Assembly (NCBI GenBank): GCA_013398615.1
Contig: VZSR01000393.1
Location: 4,898,888-4,962,887 of the forward strand
Source of the DNA: Brachypodius melanocephalos
Lineage: Eukaryota; Chordata; Aves; Passeriformes; Pycnonotidae
Reading direction: 5' to 3'
Length of the DNA stretch: 64,000 nucleotides
Positions within the stretch are counted from its first letter, which is position 1; the number at the start of each line of letters is the position of its first letter. Below are positions 36,803-49,689 of the stretch, piece by piece. The translations under genes and the position numbers were made by a program. Under the pieces are notes generated by a model. That model worked only from the letters and a program-made list of their open reading frames with translations, was not told the DNA's origin and searched no databases.

Positions 36803-38389
36803 CATATCCTTCCTGCCTTTGGCATAACTTAAGCCTGCAGCTAAGTTAATACCACAACATGACTAAAGGGCAGCAGGATAACTCAGTAAAACCTACAAGA
36901 AGGGAGCCAGGCAAATCAGTCTTCTTTTTACCAACCTCACATTTTCCCATTTCTTATTTTCAAAGATGGAAGTAAAATTACAAAGGAACGCCAAATCTCT
37001 TTAAAATACTGCCCTTAGGTAGGATGCTTTAGATTGTCTGGGGTCAGGACCTATCTCTGATTATTTGTGTGTATAGACAGCAAAAAGTGTCTGATTTTTG
37101 TTGGGACTTCACTGTACTGTTGCACTGGTGCATGAAAACCATAGCCACGTAACCAAGGACTTTTGAGCACCTGTAAAATCATAATGTAAGCCATAAAATC
37201 ATAGTAGAAACAGTGCATCTTTCTGTTCAATATCCTGCAAACCAAACAATCAGACAAAAAACCTCTCCTGATTCAGAATTTCCCAGAATGTGGTTCCTCA
37301 TCTACGTGTACAAAAAGAAAATCTTGCATCCTGGAAGATGCTTTACCAAGCCAACTTTTTTTTCTGATATTGCACGCTATAGTTTACATTCCATCCCTGG
37401 TCCCAAGAGGGAGGAGGACACTGAGTTCAGCATCTCTGCTTTATCCAGTGCAGATGCTCCAGGATACAAAATGGAAAAATGGAATGCAATCTGAAGAAAG
37501 ACTTTTACACCACCACGGATCTTGAATTCTTCACTGCCCAGGATATATCCTCAACAGGTAATTTGGGAAAAACCAGTAGAGAAGATGATAATTTTTGTTC
37601 TCTGGAGGCCACTGTGGGGAGGAAGGAATTGCAATGCCCCTCTTTTCTAGCATGGGTGAGAGACAGGTTTGCACACCTACAGCAGAATTGTTTCTCCAGC
37701 CACTGAATTTAAAAAGAAAGTGGCTGCAAATACATTTTACAAGAGATGCAGTCTTCCTGTTTTCCTTAGAAAATATTTACAGGACCGGGCCTCTAAGGAG
37801 AGACTTTTTAATTCATGTGTCCTGCCAAGATGTAGTAAGAAGTCAGCACCAAATCAGTCCCCCTGAGCTGGTCCTTGGATATCCAGGGAAGAGCAATCAT
37901 GGGAAAGTGTCACTTTGCTACCTCTGACCAAAAGTACAGGGTCCCTGAAAGGGCTGAGGGTCTGGCTCCCAGTTTGGCATTTTTCCTCTTGGAATCTGCC
38001 TGAGTTGTATTTACCCAGGGGCACTGAGCCACGAGGGAGAGTGTATCAAAACTAATAGGGCCTTGTGTTTCCTTCCCTGTTTGTTGGTGTCAGTCTGTGC
38101 CTTTTTTTTAGTGTGAGCTGCTTTATGGACTTAGAAGAAGTGAATCTCAAACCTCTTTCTTTTCCAGAACCAGTCAGGTTTGCTGCAGTTCTCTCACTTG
38201 TGCTTTTGGATGGTACTGACAGTGGAGGACGGATTTTTAATTAAAGGAAAAAAAAAAACCAGTATTAGCAAATACCTTACATCAAAGTGATTGGTCTCTA
38301 ACCTGAGTAGCCCAGGATGCTTGCCCCTGCTAGGCTCTGGACAAACACACTTCACCACTGTGATCTTAAGAGGCTGAAGCATCTTTCAG
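36803..38389. other. Non-coding stretch, no gene seen
   Basis: Frames of 75-110 codons between 37213 and 37927 overlap on the plus strand in different frames and have no domain I recognise. A-run at 38249-38258. Confidence 0.5.
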
Positions 38390-38900
38390 ACAAGCTCATT
38401 CCTTAGACTTAATTAAAACCTAGTTCGCTCCTTTATTCAATTTATGAGGCCTAGCCAGTAGGATTAAGCGATTACAGGCAAAAAGCCCCATTTGTGAAAC
38501 ACTCATAAGCTCAAGCTGCTAGACTGCTCAGTTGTACTCCATTAAATTAATAAGGAATGAATAGACTGATCCATTATGAATAAAGCTGTGGGGAGCCTCA
38601 GCATTGCCTCAGACTCTCTGCACACTCCTTAGAGAACATTTGTGCAAAATGATTATGTTCATATTCATTCAATTGGAATTCTATAAAAGTGGAATGCATA
38701 AATTACTCTAAAGATGGGGAGTTTATCTTAAACATTAACTATGTGTGTGAATTAATAAGACTATTATAAAACCATTAGCATTCGGTGTATTTACCTACGT
38801 ATGCTGCATACCTAAACTAAATTCAACAATTGTTCCTAATTGCTATTCTTGTTGTGTGATCAAGCTGTGGTTCATTTTCCCTTGTAGTCATAATATTTAT
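38390..38900. promoter_or_regulatory. Candidate conserved non-coding regulatory element
   Basis: About 500 bp of AT-rich sequence with no open frame and dense motifs: TTAATTAA (38409-38416), GGATTAAGCGATTACAGG (38460-38477), CCATTAAATTAATAAGGAAT (38539-38558), CATATTCATTCAATTGGAAT (about 38660-38679), GAATTAATAAGAC and the palindrome AACAATTGTT (38825-38834), which reads as two head-to-head SOX cores. It lacks any repeat signature. Its texture resembles vertebrate developmental enhancers, but that is inference. Confidence 0.4.
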
Positions 38901-41900
38901 GAATTGCAGTTTTTCCTGTTAAAACTTCTCAATGCCCCCTTTCCTCCCACCAGCTTTTCACTCGCTGCTGCAGTTTTTGTATTGGGAAGTGAAAGATGAA
39001 CAGATGCTTACAGATGTGTTAAAATAAATCATTGGCTATCACCTGCAAGTATATGTGTCAACCAAACCTTTATCTTTTACAGAGTATTGCTTGAAGAAGC
39101 ATGTCAGTGACTCCTGGGTGAGTGTCCCCTGAATCTGCTGCTGTTCAGCAGAGTCCTGGTTTCAAAATGCAGAGGGTACAAAGCTCATCCACCATTCTTT
39201 GCCGTGTTGTGGACACGCACAGTCTGTTTCTTCTGGAAGAGCTCCAAATGAAAGGTAAAAAGCAAACTTAAAAAACAAAATGAGGAGGTGCCTTAATTGA
39301 AAAAAAACAAAATCAACCAAACAAAACCCAAACAACAGTTTTTAGGGGACTTTGCTCACAAGGAGTTAAAATGAATGAAGACAGGGTAGTTGGTAAGGTT
39401 ATAAAAGCAAGAGCTCAGCCAGGCAGTGGTAGGGGTGTGCTGCAGGATGAGAGGAGGGCTCAGGGCTGAGCTGCTGGGACAGACACTGAGCAGGCAACCT
39501 CTCCTCCTGCCCTGCAGCTCCCTTCCCCTCCTTTGACACTTCTGACAGAGCAACTGGAGCAGCAGCAGACCCTGTGGGGCTGTTGAGTGCATCCACCAGG
39601 GGCTGGGCTGAAGCAGAAGCACGGCATTATTAGGGCTGACTCCATGTGATCCCAGTGAGATGGCAAGCAGGGGTATCTAGGCACGGTGTTATTTCCAGAG
39701 CTGTTCCTGAGCAGAGAGAGGATGTTATGTGTTAACACAGGTTAGCTGGCATGTCTGACCTTCATTGTTCCCAGTGGAAACAGTGACAGTCTATTAGTCC
39801 TCCACAAGGGATATCACTGTCTCACAGCAGCTCTGAAAATCCCCCAGGACGCTCCTGGAACAACAATAATTCTGTGAGAGTTCACACAGCGCTGGAGCTC
39901 TGTGAAATGTTTGCAGCAAATCTTGCCTGGATTGGAGAGGGGGATGTGGTGGGAAGGGGGAGAGGAATGGCTTTGAACTCGGCTGCATTTGAGAGGAGAT
40001 ACTAACCTTGCAGGCGAGTCAGACCAGGTGGGACTTTTGCCACAGGAAAATCTTGCTAATTCTCTTGAAATGAAACAGCAAAATAGATAAAAGAAGGTGG
40101 AAATTAGTTTTTTAGCTTAATCTCGCTTCTGAAGTAGAATATCAACCTTTAAATCTGAATTTTAAAGTGAAAGACAAAGAATTTAAACAGTGAAACTCAT
40201 AGGGGCTAAAAGCCAAAGAAACCAATTTTCAGCTGAACATTTAGGGAATGGAGTGACAGAGTTTTAATGCAGCTTATAGGAAGTAGAAGCTGAATCAAAG
40301 TATGATTGCCTTTGATACAAAAATAGTGCTATGCATCGGAAAGTAAGTCTGTAGGTTTTTACACATCGAGTAGCTGCTAAGATCTTTTCATGGCTGTACT
40401 TTGAGAGTTAAAGGGTAGGAGTGAAGTAACTCCTAGGTCCACTACTGGATTTCTTAGACCCGATGCTCTCCTGCTTTTTCACATTATCCTTTCCAACATG
40501 TTGTACCTTTCAAACATTCCTGTGGCACGGTTGTGTGGTGTGTCCTGGCCCCAAACTCAGCACAGCCCACAAGGGCAGAAGTGATGTCTGTGCACAGATA
40601 ACCTGACACAGGTGTCCTGGGCTTCACTAAAAATAAGCTTGGGCTATGTTCAGGGTAACCTCCTCTTGCAGCTCTGGAGATTTTTCACCTGGGGGGTGTT
40701 CCTCAAGGCACAGAGTTACTTGATGTCATTAGGGCCCCTGGATGACTTAATCCAGGCTTGATCGAAAGGATTAATAAATGAATTCTTGACAGAGCCAGCA
40801 TGTGCAGTCTGTATTGGAGAAAGGCTTATTCCTTGGCCCTGCTCCAAGAGAAACTAATCATCATGAACTTCATGCAGATTTACGATTATTCTTTCTGTAG
40901 GAAGGGTTAGGGCAGCGCTCTCTGGCAGTGCTGGAAAGTCTGTAGGAAAGGAGAAAGCCAAACACACAGAGGACTAACACTGTCTGTGGGCTTGTTTCCT
41001 TGAAATCCTTCCCTCGGATTTTCTGCATTTTCACGGAAAACTGGTGTCAGAGCACTATTGTGTATTAAACCAGATAGAATCATAACACTCCTCTCAACTC
41101 CAGCAGACAGAAATATCATACAGCCTTATTTTTCCAGGGGAGATGATATCATGGAATAAAGTGATAAGGAAGAAAGGTACCGTGATAGTATGAAATATGT
41201 CCACTGGCTGCCTTCAGCACAGTAATCTTTTATGTTCAAACTATTACTCAAAGTAGGGATTATTGAAATGCTGTTCTTCTGTGGAGCTCTCTTGGGTGAT
41301 CTATGGAAGCCTGTGGAAGTCAGTGAAAGGAATCTTATCATTCCTTCTTGTTCCTTAAAAAATGGTAATAAAATACTCTATCTATTAAATTTCAGAGCAC
41401 ATATATACATGTATTGGAAATACAGTATGACAGTGGGAGTTTAAAAAGTGCTGTTTCATTATCAGATTTCTAATAATCTTTTAAAATATCCAGGAAAAAA
41501 GGGAAATCTGCAACCTGTTTATCCAGAATTTTGAGCTTACTTTTTTTTTTTTTCCCCTTGTTTTATTACAAGCTAGTTGAAGACATTTTGTAATCTATTT
41601 CTAGTATTTCATTTGCAGATATGCTTGGATTTGTTAGTTTATCTCCTACTCATAGGATTTTGTTAAACAAGGTTGTGGAACAGTCATTAAAATGAAGACC
41701 AAAGCTTTGTGCAGGAGCTTTTCTCCTTGGTCTTGAGATAGCTTTTTACTTTTTCTTTTTAATGCTAAATTTTTCACATTAAATCATTATTTTTTTGCCT
41801 CTTACATACAAAAAAGGACATGATGAGGGGACAGAGATAATACAGGGGCTGCAGAATTCTTTGATTTTATAAGGCAACAGACCAATGGTCTGTAAGATCT

Positions 41901-44105
41901 CATATCTATCCCAAAAGAAAATTAAAATCACTTGGTCACCCAGGCAGTGCAAGACGACCACAATTCTGTGATTCCTGTGCATGATTAGGGTATTCCTAGA
42001 GCTGTGGGGATTGTTAATCCTTGTGACTTAAGCTAAATAGTCTAACTACAGATGTTACTGCTTTGTAGATTCTGCATGATTTGGATCTCATTAGTGTGTG
42101 ACAGGGTTTATGAGCTGCAGGGTGTGTGATGTGTGAATGGGTGCACAAGGACAGGGAGTGGCTCCTGCTCGTGGGGCTGCATAAAGGCTGAGTTCATTCT
42201 GTGCACACGCTCTAATTAGACGTGAAATCCAAGATCAACTTTTTGAAGGATGAATTGGATGGATGGTAATACCCTAGATGATGCCCTCATGAGTATGTAT
42301 GTCCCAGGATATCCAGTTTTCCTGTGTTGTAATGATATGTGTGGATTTTGTATGCTCAGGATCACTGATTCAACCGTGACACGGAAACAGAGGATCCACT
42401 GCACGTGGAACTGAGGAATCATTTCCTCCTGTGCTCAGGACAGGTATTAATTTAATAGTTTGTCACAGAAAATTAGGCAAGGTGATTTTTCTAGTTATGA
42501 GATGAAAGAGAGAGACCTACTTATTCTGTCATCTTTTGGGCACTGTGGATCACTTGCATTCCTTAAGATGGTTGGATGAAACATTCCAGTGCAGCTTCCT
42601 CAAAGAAATTCCTTCCTTGTCTCAATAATGAGATGGACACACTTAAGGGACTTGTCTTTAGATGTTTTGCATTCCAGTGTTCATATATCACATGTCTATA
42701 CCTGCCCCCCTCGAAAACAAGGAAAACACTGAGGAATAGCACCATGTATACGTGTGTACATTGAACTGTGTGATTAACCTGGGGCTGTGGGAGGTGTAGA
42801 AACTCAAACCTAGTGGAATGATCCACCCAGGAGGGTGACTGTGACAATCTCATGAGTGCAGGCTGGAGCTGAGGTGGAAGAAGAGGTATTTGATGCGTGA
42901 GGAGCCAGTACTCCCCAGTACATCCCTTTTGTCTGTCGTGTTCACTGTGGTGCTTGCTGATAGAAATCAGTGGGAATCCTTCTAAAGTGGGCCTTCAGTG
43001 GGCCTTCTAATAAATCAGCTGCTCTCCAAAAAATACTTCTGATGAAAGCACAGTGCTGTCAGGAGAGGGATAAAGGTCACCTTGGTAATAAATGATAGCT
43101 GTGTTGCAGTCTAGGGAAAAGTTCTAAGGTTTTCCAAAGTTTGAATAGGGATAAGTGGCCCGTTAGGTAATTTTCCATTTCTTTTAATATCTTGCCTCTT
43201 TTTTTGGCCAATTTGCCCTCTCCCTACATGCTCCATTTTGGCCAGTTTCCCTGGAAGAGTGCTAGAAACCCAGTGTGTACTAAAGGCCTGCAAATCAGAA
43301 CATATAACGATGATTTTTCCAGTTCCAGCTGTATGTATCTCTGACTGCAGGGTTCTGCTGCATACCCAGTGTGTCACACCAGTCCCACAGGACATTTTGT
43401 TGTCCTGTGGCTGTGTCATGAATTAAGGGTTGAAGCCACACTGTCTCTGCTGGGCTGCAAGCACGTAATTCCAATGAGCAGTATCCCCCACAGGGTAATA
43501 AACCCTTTAATAACAGTAATGCGGCAACCACAATAATGAAAAAAGTGATTACATTCTACATAAAAATATAAAAGCTCATTTGATCCTGAGGTCCCCGGTG
43601 GTACATTACCTGGACTTTTATTTAAAATATAACATTTCTTACATCTTATTCAGGTCCTTTGTTAACACTAATATAAAACAACAGTAAAATTGTCATTGGA
43701 GGAATTTAATAAGGAGTGGGTATGGCTCAGCAATGCATGCTGCTAATTCTGAGTCCTTCCACGGATCTAAAAACACAAGTACTTGGAAAAACACAAGTAC
43801 TGAGACACTGCTTGAGTGTTTCAGTGCTGAACCCCACTTTGCATATGCAAGGCAGCTCAGAAGATCCCTTCTTTAGAAGCAGGGCTCTATCCTTAAATAG
43901 AAATTCTTCTACAAGTGCCTGAGTTTCATGAAATATGAAATTTTACTTCCTCTTCCTTCTTGATGGTTTCCCTGCAAATCCAGGCTAACTTCAGAGATCT
44001 AGAATGACACCAGAGAATTTTCTTCCAAGCATATGTCAGGGGTTCTGAAAGCAGAAGCCAGCCAAATCTTAGTCTATAATGCACCTTGTTGTATTTCTGT
44101 TATAT
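38901..44105. other. Non-coding stretch, no gene seen
   Basis: 39300-39335 is an A-rich AACCAAACAAAACCC tract. 39400-39650 is GC-richer with overlapping minus-strand frames (65-92 codons) without domains. A T-run lies at 41542-41553. A 15-bp exact direct repeat AAAAACACAAGTACT occurs at 43769-43783 and 43787-43801. No gene or recognised transposon. Confidence 0.5.
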
Positions 44106-44159
44106 TGAATACTGGGAGGAAACCAGCCATGTTAAGCATTGCTTTCCTCCCAGTATTCA
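44106..44159 (+). repeat. 17-bp perfect inverted repeat (hairpin, 20-nt loop)
   Basis: The arm TGAATACTGGGAGGAAA (44106-44122) is matched exactly by TTTCCTCCCAGTATTCA (44143-44159), separated by a 20-nt loop. In the overlapping 110-codon frame (44033-44365) there is nothing recognisable. An exact 17-bp match with this spacing is unlikely by chance. It might be a small hairpin RNA, a cruciform site, or a template-switch product. Confidence 0.85.
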
Positions 44160-44766
44160 TAGCACAGACATTGCTGAGCCCATGGGCAGACTTCAAAAGA
44201 ATCAGAATTCCAGCAGCAATCTTTTTTGCCCTGTCCCTTCTCGTAATCTATACAGTCGAGCAGAAATATATTCAGACTTTTCCCATTTCCTTTATTTTTT
44301 CTGTCAGTACCACATTATTTCCTGCTGGAGACTCCAGCCTTCCCATCATGTCACTGAGGAATTAATCCCCTGAGCTGTAAGTAAGAACATATGGCAAACC
44401 ATTAGTCATCAGCCAGTGCCTGGACACGGTTTTGTTCTAGAAAGTGGGCTGGCCAAGATGGTGAGTGGAAGGATGGGGTTTTTAATAGGAGTTTTTATCA
44501 GGGTTTTAAATGTTCTCAAATCAGAGACAGATCTGAAGATTTAGGAAGCGTGTGAGCAGGTGAAGTGCGTTAGCAAATCCCCCTGTGAGGTTTAACAAGG
44601 GCGTTGTGCTGGCATTTGAGATTGTGATGTAAAATCAGCCTCTGCTTCCCTTTGAGTGGAAGCTTCAGGTGTTCTCAGAAGCCAAGGGCCTGCCTTCATT
44701 TCCAGATGTGCAAATTGCTTTCTACCAAATGCAAACAAGCTAATTTAGCTAAAGAATCACACTGCT

Positions 44767-44798
44767 GGGGTTTTTGTTTGTTTGTTTTTGTTTTTTTT
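44767..44798 (+). repeat. GGGG-(TTTG)n-T8 low-complexity tract
   Basis: GGGGTTTTTGTTTGTTTGTTTTTGTTTTTTTT, same design as 4411-4468. Confidence 0.9.
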
Positions 44799-47194
44799 CC
44801 AAAGTGTATGTCTTGAATGTCATTCCAGGAGCTCCCTTAAAAATTTGTGTGGCCATTTAACAGCATCTACACCTCCTCTTCACATGATATAGCTCCTCCA
44901 GCAGTTGTTGAACCCACAGGAAATGCTGTGTATGCTGTAACTCTCTCTAACCTGTTCTTCCTCCAATTCTTGGATCATATCCACATCATTGTCTCACTAG
45001 ATGTGTATGGTCAATCACAGCTCCAGGCAAGGATTGCCTCTGTTTTAATATGCAAACAGGCATGTGATGCAACAGGATTGGTGTTTCTGGGTGCCAATGA
45101 AAAACAAACACATGATGGTAATCAAGGCAATGGACTGCCTAAGACGGAGGTGATAGAGGGGATTGCCTTTCCAAGGTAGCATCTTCCAAATATCCTTTTA
45201 CCTGAAGAGAGAGAAGCCCCCACAAAGAGAGAAGTCATGTCAGAAAGCTTTCTTGTGTTCTTTTCCAGGGAGAGATTGCAACACCAACCAAGTTTTTTAA
45301 GCATCTTTGGTTTTTTTTTTGAAGTGATGAGCCTTTTAAAAATAATATTGCATGGGTAGCCTTGGTGAATAGGAATTGAGGGAGATGTGCTACTATGCTT
45401 GTTCTCTTACTAGTCATTGACTGGAAATGCTCACAAAAGGAATAAAAAGTACATTTGCCTTGTTAATACAATTTGTATTACATATTCATAAACCATTTCA
45501 TAAAGCTCCCAAGGAAAAATTCAATTGTGGTGAAAGCACATAATGGTAGAGTGGCCATACAGAAAACAGGCAGCATGTTGCAGAATTAACTGCACAATGA
45601 ATGAAATGCAGTGTCTATAATAAACCCATTCAGATATAAATTATGGGAGAGTAGATGAAATGTTTGTTAAGCAATAAAGCTTGCAACTGTACATATGAGA
45701 TTGAATGGGATTTATCATAAAATATTGTGGAGGATACAGTCTGAATATGTGTTACAAATTGACTGAATTAAAAATAATCCAAGGAAAGCAAGCTTTTGGG
45801 AGACTGAAAATTTTAGGAAATGAGTTCATAAGCTGTTTAGCTCTGACCCAAAGTCCCTCAGTGCCAAGAAAAAGAGAGGCAAAAAAATAAGAACAGAATA
45901 ATTTCTTAGAGGACCGCAGTTCTGTTGTCTTAATTTTAACCTCCTAAATTTTGTCCAAAAATCAGACTCCCTGTTGAACTAACAGTATCTCACTGGAGGA
46001 GAGAGTAGAGAACTCAGCCCAGCAGTGTTTGGTTAGTATGATTTACAGTGGAAGATTTCCCCCCCCTAAACTATTTATCTCAGCAAGGCTGTTGTAATGA
46101 GGAGGGGATAGATGATATTTTGGTTGGACCTTAAAGGGATATGTGGTATGTTTTCCCAAAAAAACTTTACCAGATTATCTCAATACAAACAACAGAGTTG
46201 CTGAAGAACACATTCTGTGGGATTCCTTACCAGGCCTGACTGAAGGCCACTTCTCAAAATGACAGAGCCAACACTTCTCAATTTTCATAAATTGAAAGTA
46301 CTTAGTTTTTACAACATGATGGAAATATTGTACTTGTGAACAACAATGAAGAGAATCACCAAACCCTTAGAATTAAATTTAAAATTCCAATAGATGTTTA
46401 TGGGATAGGGGGATAAAAAGAGAGTGCATAATTTCCAACCACAAATAATATTTGTAGCTATGGAAACACAGGACAACCTAAGAAAAAGAGAAATAAGAGC
46501 TGTAGAATCTGTGCCTGAGAGGGTTAAGAACATTATCCGTTTTCTTAATCTTAGCTAGATGCTTTTCAGGTCTTTTCTCTCCTTTTGAAGCAATGAATAA
46601 TGACCATTTCCCGGAGGAGTTAAATGTATACAAAGGAATCTGAAATCCAGAATACAAAGTGGTGTTTCTGTAGAGCTTTTAGAAATCAGATGGTTTCTCT
46701 GATTTATAGACAGAAGATCCTGCCCCTGGACTGGAGATGAGTGCAGCCAGGTGACATGGCCTTTATAGTTCTGTTGATCCTAAGACCTTTTTTACTGTGG
46801 GTGTGTGTCAGTGTGGTGATATTCTGATAGAGTTTGTCACAAAAAGGAGTAAATACATAACTTTACCCTCAGTAACACCTGAGTCACCAGTAGACCTCCT
46901 TTAATCTCTTTGCCTATGCAGCCCAACAGAATCCCTTTTGGTTTGCTTCTGCTGCTGTTTAATAAATGAAGTTGTCCCCATTCTGAGAGCCACAAGGAAA
47001 AAACACTCCAGTTGTTATCCAGCAGTGTTTTAATTTCAAGAGATAACGCCGAGCTATTTCAATGGACCGTTATTGCAGAGTTAAATAAAAGTAAGTGAGG
47101 AGAAATCAACTCAAGTAGACTCCATTTTGCTGCTCTGCCTAATGGATGTATTTTCCCATGTGTAAGAGATTCCGTGGATTTTTTTTCACTTTTT

Positions 47195-47207
47195 CCCCCC
47201 CCCCCCC
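47195..47207 (+). repeat. Homopolymer run of 13 C
   Basis: Uninterrupted C-run preceded by T-rich sequence (TTTTTTTTCACTTTTT). A common sequencing-error site; length may be uncertain. Confidence 0.95.
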
Positions 47208-48789
47208 ACTGGAAAAACCACAGAGTACAAACATACATCGGCATCCCGCAGTGTATCAGGAGGCTCTGGTAATCTTACCCTTTTAAGAAACGTGGCATGT
47301 GCCCAGCACTTTTGGATTGCATTTTATTTGTAGGAATACAGGCTATGAAAACCCTCTTCCCCACTGAGGAAGGAAAGCCTGTTAACTTGTCAGCCTGCAT
47401 CTGAAAGGCCAGGGGTTCAAAGCTGCTCATCAGTGTTGGTTGACATTCCCCCTCAGAGCCTTTGGAAGTATCAAGTTTGCCAGTTATTGACTGCATTGCT
47501 GAGTTATCTCTTGTATAAGCACAATTTCCATAAAGGACATAAGGCCAGGGACATGTTCACCAGGCGTTTTAAGACATGGCTGATTTGATTTTCTCATTTC
47601 TTGTTTTCACTAAATGTATTTCTCTCAAATATTAAATTGTAACAATATTATTGATTGTGTTCCACTCATGGAGCAATAGCATCTATTTGGCTTTTTACAT
47701 TTTTTTTCTTGTTTTAAAATGATTTGCTCAGAGGGTGGAAAGAAGTCGAGGTGATGAAATACCTTTGTCTCTCGGAGATGTGGGCATTCCAATGGAGACC
47801 AGCAGCATGAAAATGTGGGATCTGTTAGCACCATGACAGACCAGGCAGGGCCCATGAGCACAAAACCTTTCTCTGCTTTTCAGGAGGAGATTCAGGAGTT
47901 CACATCTAGACCTTAACAGTGATGCACCATGTTTTTCTTCAATTAGCAAATAAATCTCCGCGTGATTTGAATAAATCTGGAGGAAAATTCTCCAGGAGCA
48001 CAAGAATTGTAAAGTCAGTTAAGGGGAAAAAACATGCCTTGTATAATCTGCCCTGGGCCAAGAAAATGCGTCAGGTTTTGAAATGCTGAATGCTGGCAAT
48101 TCAGCAGAAAGTGAGCTGTGGACAGAAACAGTGTTCAGCTGGTGGGGCAACAGCAAGGATGTTTCAGTCAATTCTGTCTTTTTCCTGTTTACTGTGTGAT
48201 TGCAAGTGAAGAGGTAATACCACTCAATGAGGCAAATTTCATTCTTAGATTCATGCGCATAATTATCAGTGACCTTTTATATCTGAGGGAGAATTGATTC
48301 TGATGGGAGCTCTAACTCCTGCTCTTCCTGCAGGGTCTTGCCCAATTTTACATGCTCAACAGTCATTATTTGGATGAACCAATCATGGAGATGGGCTGTT
48401 ATTGATAGATCTTCCAGGAAACATGTCAAAGTTAAGTAAAAATAAATAAAACATGAAATTAGCATGAACATGGGTTTTTCCTAATCAGGTACACGTAGCT
48501 TTTGCTCAAGAGGCACAGTTTAACCAGGAGAATGCAATTGATATGAAAGGTTTGTTAAGAAGAGCAATCCAACGTATCTGTCATACACAAGGGAATACTG
48601 AGAAAAAAAATTAAAATCATCCTCTAAAAACCATTTGCTGAAAAATTCACGGACCTGAATCAAACCATCTTCTAAGGTTCTTTAAAATGTCAACTTTGTT
48701 ATTTTGAAACAGATCTTATGTTGGGGAACTCCCAGGTTTTCTGGCACACCAGAACAGGAGGTCAAAGGACTTTTATGACCCATATTTAA

Positions 48790-48885
48790 TGCCCATTTAA
48801 CAGGTGAGAAAGACAGGGATTGCTCAAGCTCATGTATCCAGTAATTTTTGGTGTAATGATTGAATGCCAAGTCCTGCATCTTCTG
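48790..48885 (+). repeat. MIR-type SINE fragment (3' half)
   Basis: TGCCCATTTAACAGGTGAGA, 'aagacagggattgctcaagctc', 'atgtatccagtaa' and 'tgattgaatgccaagtcctgc' (48858-48878) match in order the MIR-type blocks 'cccattttacagatgagaaa', 'cttgctcaaggtcac', 'agctagtaa' and 'gggattgaacccaggtcctgcc'. Overlapping frames on both strands are by-products. Diverged and inactive. Confidence 0.65.
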
Positions 48886-49140
48886 GAAGAGCCTTTCTTG
48901 GGCACAGAAGGAGCTCTCACCTTTCTGGCTCAGATGGAAGAGTGCTTTGTGTCTTGCAGAATGAGGGTCCATCTCTTGGTCTGGATGGTTGGCAGTGGTG
49001 CAGTGTGTGCCAGAATCTCTCTCTGGCTCTACGAAAAGCGGTAGATGCTCCATGCCCATGTGTCTCTACTTGTTTGCGCACAAAACTGGGCTCCTACAAT
49101 TAACAAATGCTTTTCAAGAATTTTGTGCAAACAGTTTGCT
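48886..49140. other. Short non-coding gap between two SINE fragments
   Basis: GC-moderate sequence with overlapping frames on both strands; nothing recognised. Confidence 0.5.
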
Positions 49141-49219
49141 TCAGTGAGTCAGCAGCAGAGGTATGAACAGAGCCCAGGGCTCCTCACTCCTGGCCCTGTG
49201 CACCAACCACCAAGACCAT
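49141..49219 (+). repeat. MIR-type SINE fragment (3' end)
   Basis: TCAGTGAGTCAGCAGCAGAG, 'gtatgaacagagcccagggctcctcactcctggccctgtgcaccaaccaccaagaccat' parallels the SINE end 'agtggcagagccaggaatagaacccaggtctcctgactcccagtccagtgctctatccactagaccat'. It overlaps in consensus position with 48790-48885, so the two pieces come from separate insertions rather than one split copy. Confidence 0.65.
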
Positions 49220-49689
49220 TTACTCTTCCAGCCAGCGCCAGAGTGAAGATGTGAAAATACCACAAGAAAAACTTTTTATTTTATTTTTTCTTTCCAACTT
49301 TTCCACTCAGTTCTGCAGACTCAGGCAGTTTGGTTAGCTCTCCACATTGAGCGAGAGGTTAGTATTGGCTTTGCCGTGGAGTTTTTCACTTCTAGGTGTA
49401 TGAAAGATGAGTCTTTCCTCTTGCTTTCCCACTGACCTCTGCCTGAAGGTGAGTGGAGACGTGTGCTGGCTTACTTTTGCTTTGAAGAAGCTGGTGCAGA
49501 AGGAGAGGGGAGCGAGCAAAATTTGGCCCATTGGGGTTCCAGCCCCAACCTCCCACTGGCAAAGAGGATGGGGAGAAGAGGGAGGCCAGGAATAGCAAAT
49601 GGTCCACAGTCCCCATCTGTGCTGTTGATCCCATCCTCTGGTGATCCAGCCAGGAGATCAACAGGCCAATTGTGCCCAGTCATTAAGGA
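49220..49689. other. Non-coding stretch, GC-richer
   Basis: Five overlapping frames (62-89 codons) on both strands within 49334-49708. No known domain. Not called as a gene. Confidence 0.5.

Larger units (their letters stand above)
44160..48789. other. Non-coding stretch, no gene seen
   Basis: Includes the G/T tract at 44767-44798, a 13-C run at 47195-47207 and a (C)8 run at 46060-46067. The 110-codon frame 44847-45179 has no domain or splice context that I can support. Otherwise AT-rich unique sequence. Confidence 0.5.

Noticed and set aside
44847..45179. 110-codon plus-strand open frame preceded by a T-rich tract and AAAG, like a weak splice acceptor
   Set aside because: No homology recognised and the acceptor is not convincing (AAAG rather than CAG close to the start).
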